NCBI RefSeq assembly: GCF_016406085.1
Contig: NZ_JAEHFJ010000001.1
Location: 62,001-126,000 of the forward strand
Origin: Aureibaculum flavum
GTDB taxonomy: Bacteria > Bacteroidota > Bacteroidia > Flavobacteriales > Flavobacteriaceae
Reading direction: 5' to 3'
Length of the DNA stretch: 64,000 nucleotides
Shown here: in pieces, positions 38,822 to 46,071 of the stretch
Layout: each line of letters begins with the position of its first letter
How positions within the stretch are numbered: position 1 is the first letter of the stretch
The notes under the pieces: model-generated
Seen by the model: the letters and a program-made list of their open reading frames with translations, nothing else
Told to the model about the DNA's origin: nothing
Database searches by the model: none
Translations under genes and position numbers: made by a program

Positions 38822-40333
38822 CTAACCGAATAACTCTTTACTATCGACATTTAAATTCTGAATAAAAGCAATACTTTTTGCTATAAAATCACGTAACACA
38901 CAATCTTCTTTTATAAAATGTACATCCATTCGATACATACTTAAAAACGATTCTAAAAATTCAGAAGTTTTTAAGGGCCTTCTAAATTCCATAGCTTGTG
39001 ATGCATTTAATAATTCAATCGCCAATATCGTTTCCAAATTATCAACTATTCTTTTGCTTTTTGTAGCAGCATTAGCCCCCATACTCACATGGTCTTCTTG
39101 CCCGTTACTAGAAACTATTGAATCTACTGAAGCTGGTGTTGCCAATTGTTTGTTCTGGCTTACGATACTCGCTGCGGTATATTGCGGAATCATAAGTCCT
39201 GAATTTAATCCGGGATTGGACACTAAAAATGCAGGTAAACCACGTAAACCCGATACTAGTTGAAAAGTTCTACGTTCCGAAATATTCCCCAATTCTGAAA
39301 GAGCAATACCCAGAAAATCTAATCCCAGTGCCAATGGTTGCCCATGAAAATTACCTCCAGAAATTATAGCATCTGAGGCTACAAAAATATTAGGATTATC
39401 AGTAACTGAATTAATCTCTGTCTCTATCGTCTTTTTTACAAAATTTAAGGTGTCTTTACTAGCTCCATGCACCTGTGGCATACATCGAAATGAATACGGA
39501 TCTTGAACATGTTTTTTCTTTTGATTTATAATTTCACTGTCTTCTAAAAATTCCTTTATTTTTTCTGCCGTTTTCAATTGACCATTATGTGGTCTTATGA
39601 TATGAATTAAAGTATTGAAAGGTTCTATTCTACCATCAAAAGCATCTAACGATAGGGCTCCAATAACGTCTGCCAAATAAGACAGTTTATAACTTTTTAG
39701 TAATATGGAAACTCCGTAAGCACTCATAAACTGCGTACCATTGAGTAATGCCAACCCTTCTTTTGATTGTAAATCTATAGTATTCCATCCAAATTTTTGT
39801 AAGATTTCTTTCCCTGTAAATATTTTACCCTTATAGGTTACCTCTCCCTTACCTATTAAAGGTAAAGCCATGTGAGCCAATGGAGCCAAATCGCCTGACG
39901 CCCCTAAAGAACCCTGCGTGTAAATTACTGGAAGTATGTCATTATTATAAAAATCAATTAACCTGTTTACAGTTGCCAATTGAACACCTGAATAGCCATA
40001 GCTTAACGATTGAATTTTTAAAAACAACATTAATTTTACGATAGATTTAGGCACCTTTTCACCCGTTCCACAAGCATGTGACATCACTAAATTCTCTTGA
40101 AGAATTGTTAAGTTTTTTTTAGAAATCTTCACATTATACAAGGCTCCAAATCCAGTATTAATACCATAAATAGGATTTTTATTTTTGGCTAATTTTTCAT
40201 CTAAATACAATCTACATTTGTTAATTTTTTCCACAGAATCATCTGATAAAACTAACTTCATATTAGAATTTATAATCTTATCGATTATTGATAAATTTAA
40301 GTACTTACTGCTTATGCTGTGGGTTTCTGTCAT
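38822..40333 (-). CDS. hutH: Histidine ammonia-lyase
   Basis: A 503-residue MIO-type lyase. The cofactor triad Ala145-Ser146-Gly147 lies in GSLGASGDLAPLAHMAL. The selectivity segment is MSHACGTG at 84-91, the Ser-His form typical of histidine rather than Phe/Tyr lyases; YGINTGFGAL carries the catalytic Tyr. It deaminates L-histidine to urocanate. No hutU, hutI or hutG adjoins it in the window, so the rest of the pathway, if present, is elsewhere. It is convergent with the secreted unknown and divergent from the TlpA-like gene. Confidence 0.9.
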   Translation of the reverse strand: MTETHSISSKYLNLSIIDKIINSNMKLVLSDDSVEKINKCRLYLDEKLAKNKNPIYGINTGFGALYNVKISKKNLTILQENLVMSHACGTGEKVPKSIVKLMLFLKIQSLSYGYSGVQLATVNRLIDFYNNDILPVIYTQGSLGASGDLAPLAHMALPLIGKGEVTYKGKIFTGKEILQKFGWNTIDLQSKEGLALLNGTQFMSAYGVSILLKSYKLSYLADVIGALSLDAFDGRIEPFNTLIHIIRPHNGQLKTAEKIKEFLEDSEIINQKKKHVQDPYSFRCMPQVHGASKDTLNFVKKTIETEINSVTDNPNIFVASDAIISGGNFHGQPLALGLDFLGIALSELGNISERRTFQLVSGLRGLPAFLVSNPGLNSGLMIPQYTAASIVSQNKQLATPASVDSIVSSNGQEDHVSMGANAATKSKRIVDNLETILAIELLNASQAMEFRRPLKTSEFLESFLSMYRMDVHFIKEDCVLRDFIAKSIAFIQNLNVDSKELFG

Positions 40334-40350
40334 TTTATTAATTGATTACT

Positions 40351-40358
40351 CAAAAGTA
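40351..40358 (-). promoter_or_regulatory. Candidate -7 box (TACTTTTG) of hutH
   Basis: On the minus strand TACTTTTG matches TAnnTTTG, 17 bases before the hutH ATG. No TTG is seen at the expected -33 distance. Confidence 0.35.
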
Positions 40359-40483
40359 AAGAAATAAACGACACTAATTTAGATTATTCTAATTACTAAA
40401 AATTGATTGTCTTAACTAAATTTTAAGGTTTAATTGTATGGAAAATAGTATTTTCGCGACTTAAATGCAAAAAAACAGATAAA

Positions 40484-41506
40484 ATGAACAAAATAGCAAC
40501 GGTATTGGTATTATTAATCGTTATGGTTTCTTGTAAAAAAGAAGAAATGGTATCTAAAGATTATGCCAAATTATCAGGAAAAGTAACAAATGTACAAGAC
40601 TCTTTAATCACTATTAGTAGCAGAAACTACGCTAAGAGTATTAAAGTGAGTGATGATGGTACTTTTTCTGACACATTAAAAGTAAGTGAAGATTTTTTTA
40701 TGTTAGTTCATGGTACTGCTCGCACAATTATTAGCATAAAAAATGGGGATAATTTAAACTTAAACTTTGACTCTGAAGATCTTCTAAATACAGCTGAATT
40801 TTCAGGTCAAGGTGCCGGAACTAATAAATATATGGCTTCTAAAATGAAGTTGGAAGATGAATACAGTTTAAGTAACCCTTCAAGCTTTTTTGAATTAGAT
40901 AAATCTCTATTCGACAAAAAAGTAAGTGCTTTATCTACGAAGATGGAAACCCTTTTAAATAATGCTTCAGATTTAGACTCTACTTTTACTGCTCAAGAAA
41001 CAGAAGGCAATAAGCGTTTTATGGAATACTTAAGTTCCAACTATGACGCTCAACATGTTATTTTTGCACCAATTGCAAAAGGTAAACCTTCACCAACTTT
41101 TAGTTACCCTGATACAAACGGAAAATTAGTAGCTCTAGAAGATTTTAAAGGTAAATACGTATATGTTGATGTATGGGCAACTTGGTGTGGACCTTGTATT
41201 CAAGAAATACCTTCTTTAAAAACACTACATAGCGATTTTGAAAATAAAAATTTAGCCATTATTAGTATGTCGATAGATAAAATGGCAGATCAAGAGAAGT
41301 GGAAAAAAATGGTAGCTGATAAAAGCCTTACAGGAACACAAATTATGGCTGATAAAGAGTGGGAATCAGAATTTGTTAAAGGTTATGGTATTACAGGTAT
41401 TCCAAGATTTATTCTTATTGGACCTGATGGTAATATTGTAGATAACAATGCTCCAAGACCATCTGACCCAGCTTTAAGAACTTTATTTGCTGAATTAGAA
41501 ATATAA
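40484..41506 (+). CDS. TlpA/ResA-like thiol-disulfide oxidoreductase, lipoprotein
   Basis: A 340-residue lipoprotein: signal residues 1-16 and lipobox VMVSC (Cys17), followed by KKEEM. Residues about 25-180 are a DUF4369-like beta-rich N-terminal domain and 195-340 a thioredoxin fold with CxxC Cys235/Cys238 in VWATWCGPCIQE and cis-Pro GIPRF. Proteins of this build act on the periplasmic face in disulfide reduction or redox defence. It is single, divergent from hutH, and followed by its own terminator. The partner protein is unknown. Confidence 0.88.
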   Translation: MNKIATVLVLLIVMVSCKKEEMVSKDYAKLSGKVTNVQDSLITISSRNYAKSIKVSDDGTFSDTLKVSEDFFMLVHGTARTIISIKNGDNLNLNFDSEDLLNTAEFSGQGAGTNKYMASKMKLEDEYSLSNPSSFFELDKSLFDKKVSALSTKMETLLNNASDLDSTFTAQETEGNKRFMEYLSSNYDAQHVIFAPIAKGKPSPTFSYPDTNGKLVALEDFKGKYVYVDVWATWCGPCIQEIPSLKTLHSDFENKNLAIISMSIDKMADQEKWKKMVADKSLTGTQIMADKEWESEFVKGYGITGIPRFILIGPDGNIVDNNAPRPSDPALRTLFAELEI

Positions 41507-41527
41507 GCACTTAAAAATATAGAATTC

Positions 41528-41557
41528 AAAAACCTCAAAGTAAATTGCTTTGAGGTT
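41528..41557 (+). terminator. Intrinsic terminator of the TlpA-like gene
   Basis: Stem AAAAACCTCAAAG with its complement around a six-base loop, running into nine T residues, 22 bases after the stop. Confidence 0.9.
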
Positions 41558-41599
41558 TTTTTTTGATTTCTAATATCATTATTTAACTATCTTTACCCT

Positions 41600-42682
41600 A
41601 TGAATTCAAAAATTATAGCCAACGGCATTTTAAGAGCAATCGCAGTGATATTAGGCGTTGCTCTCCTACTCTATTTTTTATATATGATACAATCTGTTAT
41701 TGTATACATTATTATAGCTGCCGTTTTATCGTTAATAGCTAGACCTGTTATTATTTTTTTAAGAAAAAGATTAAAATTCCCCAATACACTGGCGGTCGTG
41801 GTCACAATGATCTTATTTATGGGATTAATTTTCGGATTAATTTCTATGTTTATTCCTCTTATTAATCAACAAGGTGAAAATCTCTCCTTGCTTAATATTG
41901 ATACCTTAGAAACCAATATTGAACAGCTTTTAGTTCAGGTAAATACTTATTTTTCAGAAATCGGTATCAATATTTTTGAACAACTAAAAAGTGCTGATAT
42001 TTTTAAAAACTTTAAAGCAGTGCCCTATTTACTAAATACTGTAGTAAGTGCAGTTGGTAGTATCAGTGTCGGTTTATTTTCCGTATTATTTATTGCTTTT
42101 TTTTTAATGAAAGATAGTCGTCTTTTAAATAAAGGCTTACTCACTTTAGTGCCTAAAGGCAATGAAAGTCGTTTTCAAAAATCAATTGAAAAGATAAAAG
42201 ACTTATTATCTCGTTATTTTTTAGGCTTATTATTACAAATACTTATTCTTTTTATTCTGTATACAGTTGTATTATTGATCTTTGGTATAGAAAACGCTAT
42301 TGTAATTGCATTTCTATGTGCACTTTTAAACCTTATACCTTACATTGGACCATTAATTGCAGGCGTTTTAATGGCTATTTTAACAATGAATAGTGATGTT
42401 ACATTAGATTTTAGAACTGAAATTCTACCTACAACTATTTATGTAATGATTGGATACTTTGTTGCTCAAATGGTAGATAACTTTTTTAGCCAACCAAAGA
42501 TCTTTTCAGAAGCCACAAAGGCTCATCCTTTAGAGATATTTTTAGTGATTATTATTGGCGGATTGTTGTTTGGTGTTATGGGTATGATTGTTGCCGTACC
42601 AGGCTATACTGCTATTAAAGTAATTCTTAAAGAATTTTTATCTGATAATAAAATTGTAAAATCATTAACAAAGGACATATAG
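41600..42682 (+). CDS. AI-2E family (YdiK/PerM-like) membrane permease
   Basis: A 360-residue integral membrane protein with about eight transmembrane helices in the family's pattern: an N-terminal pair (8-30, 34-60) plus a helix at about 62-90, a soluble stretch (about 95-145), then the C-terminal helices with NLIPYIGPLIAGV (about 250-262) and AQMVDNFFSQPKIFS (about 297-311), the best family marker. Members export small molecules or ions; the autoinducer-2 link is historical and not shown here. The THUMP-like methyltransferase gene begins 44 bases after it and may be co-transcribed. Confidence 0.85.
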   Translation: MNSKIIANGILRAIAVILGVALLLYFLYMIQSVIVYIIIAAVLSLIARPVIIFLRKRLKFPNTLAVVVTMILFMGLIFGLISMFIPLINQQGENLSLLNIDTLETNIEQLLVQVNTYFSEIGINIFEQLKSADIFKNFKAVPYLLNTVVSAVGSISVGLFSVLFIAFFLMKDSRLLNKGLLTLVPKGNESRFQKSIEKIKDLLSRYFLGLLLQILILFILYTVVLLIFGIENAIVIAFLCALLNLIPYIGPLIAGVLMAILTMNSDVTLDFRTEILPTTIYVMIGYFVAQMVDNFFSQPKIFSEATKAHPLEIFLVIIIGGLLFGVMGMIVAVPGYTAIKVILKEFLSDNKIVKSLTKDI

Positions 42683-42725
42683 CTCCTTGCCGTAGTATAA
42701 CCATCGAAAAAAATAACTGCTATTT

Positions 42726-43904
42726 TTGAATCCTGCTATTTTAAATACCGAGTCTCAAACATTTATTAATCAACATTTAAATGCTGATATAGCCAAACTT
42801 ATCTTTAAAGGAAGTCCATTTAAAACTATCACAATTCAAGAATTAGCTGTCCAAATTGAAGCTAAAAAGAAAGCTCAACATAAACTACCTACTTGGTTCA
42901 ATACAGAGAACATTTATTACCCTAATAAATTAAATATTGAGCAAACCTCATCTGAAATTACGGCCAATTATAAATCGAGTCTTTTAAAAGGGGAGTCAAT
43001 AATAGACCTTACAGGTGGTTTTGGTGTTGATGTATTTGCTTTTTCAGACCGATTCAAAAAAGTAGTTCATTGTGAAATAAATCAAGAACTTTCTACCATT
43101 GCAACCCATAATTATAAAGCACTAAACAAGGATAACATCCAATTGATTAATAAAGATGGAATCTCTTATTTAAAAGAAAATAAGCAATATTTTGATTGGA
43201 TTTATATTGATCCTTCTCGCAGACACGATGTAAAAGGTAAAGTATTTTTATTAGAAGACTGTGAACCAAATGTTCCGAAACACCTAAACGACCTATTTGA
43301 GTTTAGTTCTAATATAATGATCAAACTATCACCAATGTTAGACATAACATCGGCTTTATCAGAATTAGATTTTGTAAAGAAAATTCATGTCATTGCTATT
43401 CAAAATGAGGTAAAAGAAGTATTGTTTTTACTAGAGAAAGGATTCAAAAATGACGTTAAAATAAAAACTATAAATAGTAAAAAAGATACTATTGAATACT
43501 TCGACGCTAGTTGGGAGAAAAACACTCCTCCTGCTGAACTTTCTGAACCGCTCACTTACCTATACGAACCTAATTCCCCCATTTTAAAGGCTGGCTTATT
43601 TAATGATGTATCACATCAACTAAATGTACTTAAACTGAATGTTAACAGTCACTTATACACTTCAGAAGATTTAATTAAATTCCCTGGACGCCGTTTTAAA
43701 ATCTCCACTAAAATTCCCTATAACCTTAAAGTATTAAAGAATCTTTTTAAGGAAAAAAAAGCAAATATTACAACAAGAAACTTTCCAGAAACGGTGGTGA
43801 AAATCCGAAAAAAAACAAAATTAAAAGAAGGCGGAAATCACTATTTATTTTTCACAACAGATAATAAAGAAAATCTCATTGTGTTAATAACTCATAAAGT
43901 TTAA
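42726..43904 (+). CDS. SAM-dependent methyltransferase with a THUMP-like C-terminal domain
   Basis: A 392-residue protein. The N-terminal part has KLNIEQTSSEITANYKSSL and the SAM-binding loop IIDLTGGFGVDVFAFSD (about 96-112), then the catalytic-type segment YIDPSRRHD (about 159-167). The C-terminal 80 residues, with FPGRRFKISTKIPYNLKVLK, resemble the THUMP-like domain of Bacteroidota methyltransferases. The start must be TTG at 42726, because the conserved opening MNPAILN begins there and no ATG is in frame. It is probably an RNA or small-molecule methyltransferase; the substrate is not known. Confidence 0.8.
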   Translation: MNPAILNTESQTFINQHLNADIAKLIFKGSPFKTITIQELAVQIEAKKKAQHKLPTWFNTENIYYPNKLNIEQTSSEITANYKSSLLKGESIIDLTGGFGVDVFAFSDRFKKVVHCEINQELSTIATHNYKALNKDNIQLINKDGISYLKENKQYFDWIYIDPSRRHDVKGKVFLLEDCEPNVPKHLNDLFEFSSNIMIKLSPMLDITSALSELDFVKKIHVIAIQNEVKEVLFLLEKGFKNDVKIKTINSKKDTIEYFDASWEKNTPPAELSEPLTYLYEPNSPILKAGLFNDVSHQLNVLKLNVNSHLYTSEDLIKFPGRRFKISTKIPYNLKVLKNLFKEKKANITTRNFPETVVKIRKKTKLKEGGNHYLFFTTDNKENLIVLITHKV

Positions 43905-43965
43905 TGTTAGCTCTTTCTTAATGAACCAATATTTTGTATTTTAGTGCTGTTAACCTCAAACGAAA

Positions 43966-45585
43966 ATGGCAAATAAAAATATAAGATCATTATCTTATCG
44001 AAAAGAATTAGACGATAATCTTTTTGAAAATATATCAACACTAGCTAAAAAACCTGCTAATCAAGAAGAATTTCATCAATTAGCGGAACGTTTTATGGTT
44101 GACGACTCCGTCGTTTTAGGCACTGCTTCCTTTTATGATTTTTTACGTCCTGAAAACCAGAACAAAATTGTTCACGTATGCAATGGCACAGCATGCATGG
44201 TCGCTGGCACGCAAGATAGCTTAGTTAAAAAGTTGAATACTATAGTTGGTGAAGAAAAAGTAGGTCACGTACCCTGTCTTGGACATTGCCATAAGAATAA
44301 TGCATTTTTATATGATGATAAAACGTATTCTGAAAACTCCACGGAAGCGTTGCAAGATATAATTACGAATAAACAATCATTAGAGAACCAATACCATACA
44401 GATCATAATTCCACACCTATTTTAACTTTAAAAGTTAAAAATATCACTGAATTCTATAGTTTAATAGAAGATTTCAAAAACGATGCTGATAAAGTAATTG
44501 ATGAGTTAAAAACATCTAATTTACGTGGACGCGGCGGGGCTGGTTTTCCTTTTTTCTTTAAATTAGATACTGTTTCAATGGAAGAATCGGAGCAAAAGTA
44601 TATTGTTTGCAATGCTGACGAAGGAGATCCTGGGGCTTATTCTGATATGTATTTAATGGAGCATCAGCCGCACAAAGTTTTATTTGGTATGATGATGGCA
44701 GGCTTAACTGTCGGTGCTGATACCGGCGTACTTTATATCCGTGGTGAATATCCTGATTCTATAAGAAAAGTAAATGAAGCTATTCATCAATTAGAAGAAT
44801 TAAAATTGCTTCATCACTTTAAATTTAAGATCATTCGAGGTCAAGGTTCTTATGTATGTGGTGAAGAAACTGCATTATTAAGTTCCATTGAAGGCTTACG
44901 CCCTGAAGTAAGGGTACGTCCGCCCTATCCTGCTCAATATGGGCTCTATGGTAAACCAACAGTATTAAGTAATGTAGAAACTTTTGCTAATATTCATTGG
45001 ATTTTACAAAATGGCGGTAATGCATATTCGCAATTAGGTATTGGAAAATCAACAGGCACAAAACTAGTTTCTTTAGATGGTTTTTTTAATCGTCCTGGTA
45101 TGTATGAAATTGAAATGGGAACTCCTTTAAAAACAGTATTTGAAGAATATGGACACGGTTTTAAATCTGATATAAAAGCTGTTCAAATTGGTGGGCCTTT
45201 AGGAGGGATTATTCCAATTCATAAAATAGCGGACTTATCCTTAGATTTTGAGTCATTTACCTCACAGGGCTTTTTACTCGGTCATGCTAGTGTAGTTTCC
45301 ATTCCTGAGCAATTCCCAATGGTAAAATTTATAGAACATTTACTAGAATTTACCGCTGATGAATCTTGTGGTAAATGCTATCCATGTAGAATTGGCTCCC
45401 ATCGTGGTTACGAAATGCTTAAAAAAGCTCAAAACGAAGAGTATAAAATAGACAGACAGTTATTTGATGACCTGATTGAAACCTTAGAAATTGGTTCTTT
45501 ATGTGCCTTAGGCGGCGGTGTTCCATTACCTATTAAAAATGCCTTACAGTATTTTAACGAAGAATTAAAAGAGTATTTTACATAA
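43966..45585 (+). CDS. NAD-linked formate dehydrogenase beta subunit, NuoE-NuoF fusion
   Basis: A 539-residue fusion. Residues 30-125 are NuoE-like with a thioredoxin-type 2Fe-2S site (Cys72, Cys77, Cys104, Cys108). Residues about 150-539 are NuoF-like: NADH/FMN-binding LRGRGGAGFPFFFK, ECNADEGDPGAYSD-type loop (here VCNADEGDPGA) and the 4Fe-4S ligands ESCGKCYPC (about 467-473) plus a Cys near 514. It passes electrons from the catalytic subunit to NAD. In soluble formate dehydrogenases these are usually two proteins (FdsG, FdsB); here they are one. The catalytic subunit gene follows but is separated by a GxxExxY insertion. Confidence 0.9.
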   Translation: MANKNIRSLSYRKELDDNLFENISTLAKKPANQEEFHQLAERFMVDDSVVLGTASFYDFLRPENQNKIVHVCNGTACMVAGTQDSLVKKLNTIVGEEKVGHVPCLGHCHKNNAFLYDDKTYSENSTEALQDIITNKQSLENQYHTDHNSTPILTLKVKNITEFYSLIEDFKNDADKVIDELKTSNLRGRGGAGFPFFFKLDTVSMEESEQKYIVCNADEGDPGAYSDMYLMEHQPHKVLFGMMMAGLTVGADTGVLYIRGEYPDSIRKVNEAIHQLEELKLLHHFKFKIIRGQGSYVCGEETALLSSIEGLRPEVRVRPPYPAQYGLYGKPTVLSNVETFANIHWILQNGGNAYSQLGIGKSTGTKLVSLDGFFNRPGMYEIEMGTPLKTVFEEYGHGFKSDIKAVQIGGPLGGIIPIHKIADLSLDFESFTSQGFLLGHASVVSIPEQFPMVKFIEHLLEFTADESCGKCYPCRIGSHRGYEMLKKAQNEEYKIDRQLFDDLIETLEIGSLCALGGGVPLPIKNALQYFNEELKEYFT

Positions 45586-45593
45586 AAAGCAGT

Positions 45594-45632
45594 ACCGCAA
45601 GGGTCGCAAAGATTTACACCAAGGTCGCAAAG
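45594..45632 (+). repeat. Left inverted repeat of the GxxExxY unit
   Basis: ACCGCAAGGGTCGCAAAG plus an inner AAGGTCGCAAAG copy, ending six bases before the GxxExxY ATG. Confidence 0.6.
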
Positions 45633-45638
45633 AAAAAA

Positions 45639-46016
45639 ATGGATGAGAACGATATTTCTAGGATTATTTTTAATTGTGCGTTAAAAGTGCATAAATCATT
45701 AGGTCCAGGCTTATTAGAAAGTGCTTATGAAGAGTGTTTATTTTATGAATTAAAAAAATCTGGACTAAACATTGTGAAACAAAAAGCCTTACCTCTTATT
45801 TACGAGGAAGTTAAACTAGACATCGGGTACAGGGTTGATATTTTGGTTGAAAATAAAGTAATTATAGAAATAAAATCTGTTGAAGCCTTAAATGATATTC
45901 ATTTAGCACAAGTATTGACATATTTAAAATTATCTGATTGCAAATTAGGGATGCTAATTAATTTTAACGTAACACTAATAAAAAATGGGATAAGAAGAGT
46001 GGTAAACAATCTATAG
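45639..46016 (+). CDS. GxxExxY protein (PD-(D/E)XK nuclease-like)
   Basis: A 125-residue protein with the name-giving motif Gly24-x-x-Glu27-x-x-Tyr30 in LGPGLLESAYEECL and a PD-(D/E)XK-type core: Asp67 in GYRVDILV and Glu77-x-Lys79 in IIEIKS. This is the whole length of the family, whose function is unknown; a nuclease-like fold is likely. It sits inside the formate dehydrogenase operon in the same direction, although it has no obvious link to formate metabolism. Both flanks carry inverted repeats and the right repeat overlaps the stop codon. I infer a selfish or transposable gene unit. Confidence 0.85.
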   Translation: MDENDISRIIFNCALKVHKSLGPGLLESAYEECLFYELKKSGLNIVKQKALPLIYEEVKLDIGYRVDILVENKVIIEIKSVEALNDIHLAQVLTYLKLSDCKLGMLINFNVTLIKNGIRRVVNNL

Positions 46017-46049
46017 CGAACCTCGCGAAACCCTTGCGAACCTTGCGGT
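46016..46049 (-). repeat. Right inverted repeat of the GxxExxY unit
   Basis: On the minus strand ACCGCAAGGTTCGCAAGG then GAGGTTCGC, the partner of the left repeat. Its inner edge includes the last base of the GxxExxY stop codon, and it ends 22 bases before the formate dehydrogenase alpha ATG. Confidence 0.6.
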
Positions 46050-46071
46050 TAAAACTCATGAACAACAAATT

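Larger units (their letters stand above)
45594..46049. mobile_element. Small inverted-repeat-bounded unit carrying a GxxExxY gene (candidate element)
   Basis: The left end (45594-45632) reads ACCGCAAGGGTCGCAAAG then, after 12 bases, AAGGTCGCAAAG. The right end (46016-46049), read on the minus strand, begins ACCGCAAGGTTCGCAAGG and carries a second GAGGTTCGC. The outer 18 bases match at 16 positions in inverted orientation. These G/C-rich ends stand out from the AT-rich surroundings. The unit of about 456 bases sits exactly between the two subunit genes of a formate dehydrogenase. There is no transposase, so it would be moved in trans or by its own nuclease-like product. The mobile nature is inferred. 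Confidence 0.5.

Noticed and set aside
42721-42728. TATTTTTG as a promoter for the THUMP-like methyltransferase gene
   Set aside because: It overlaps the TTG start codon, so the transcript would lack the start; co-transcription from the upstream gene is simpler.
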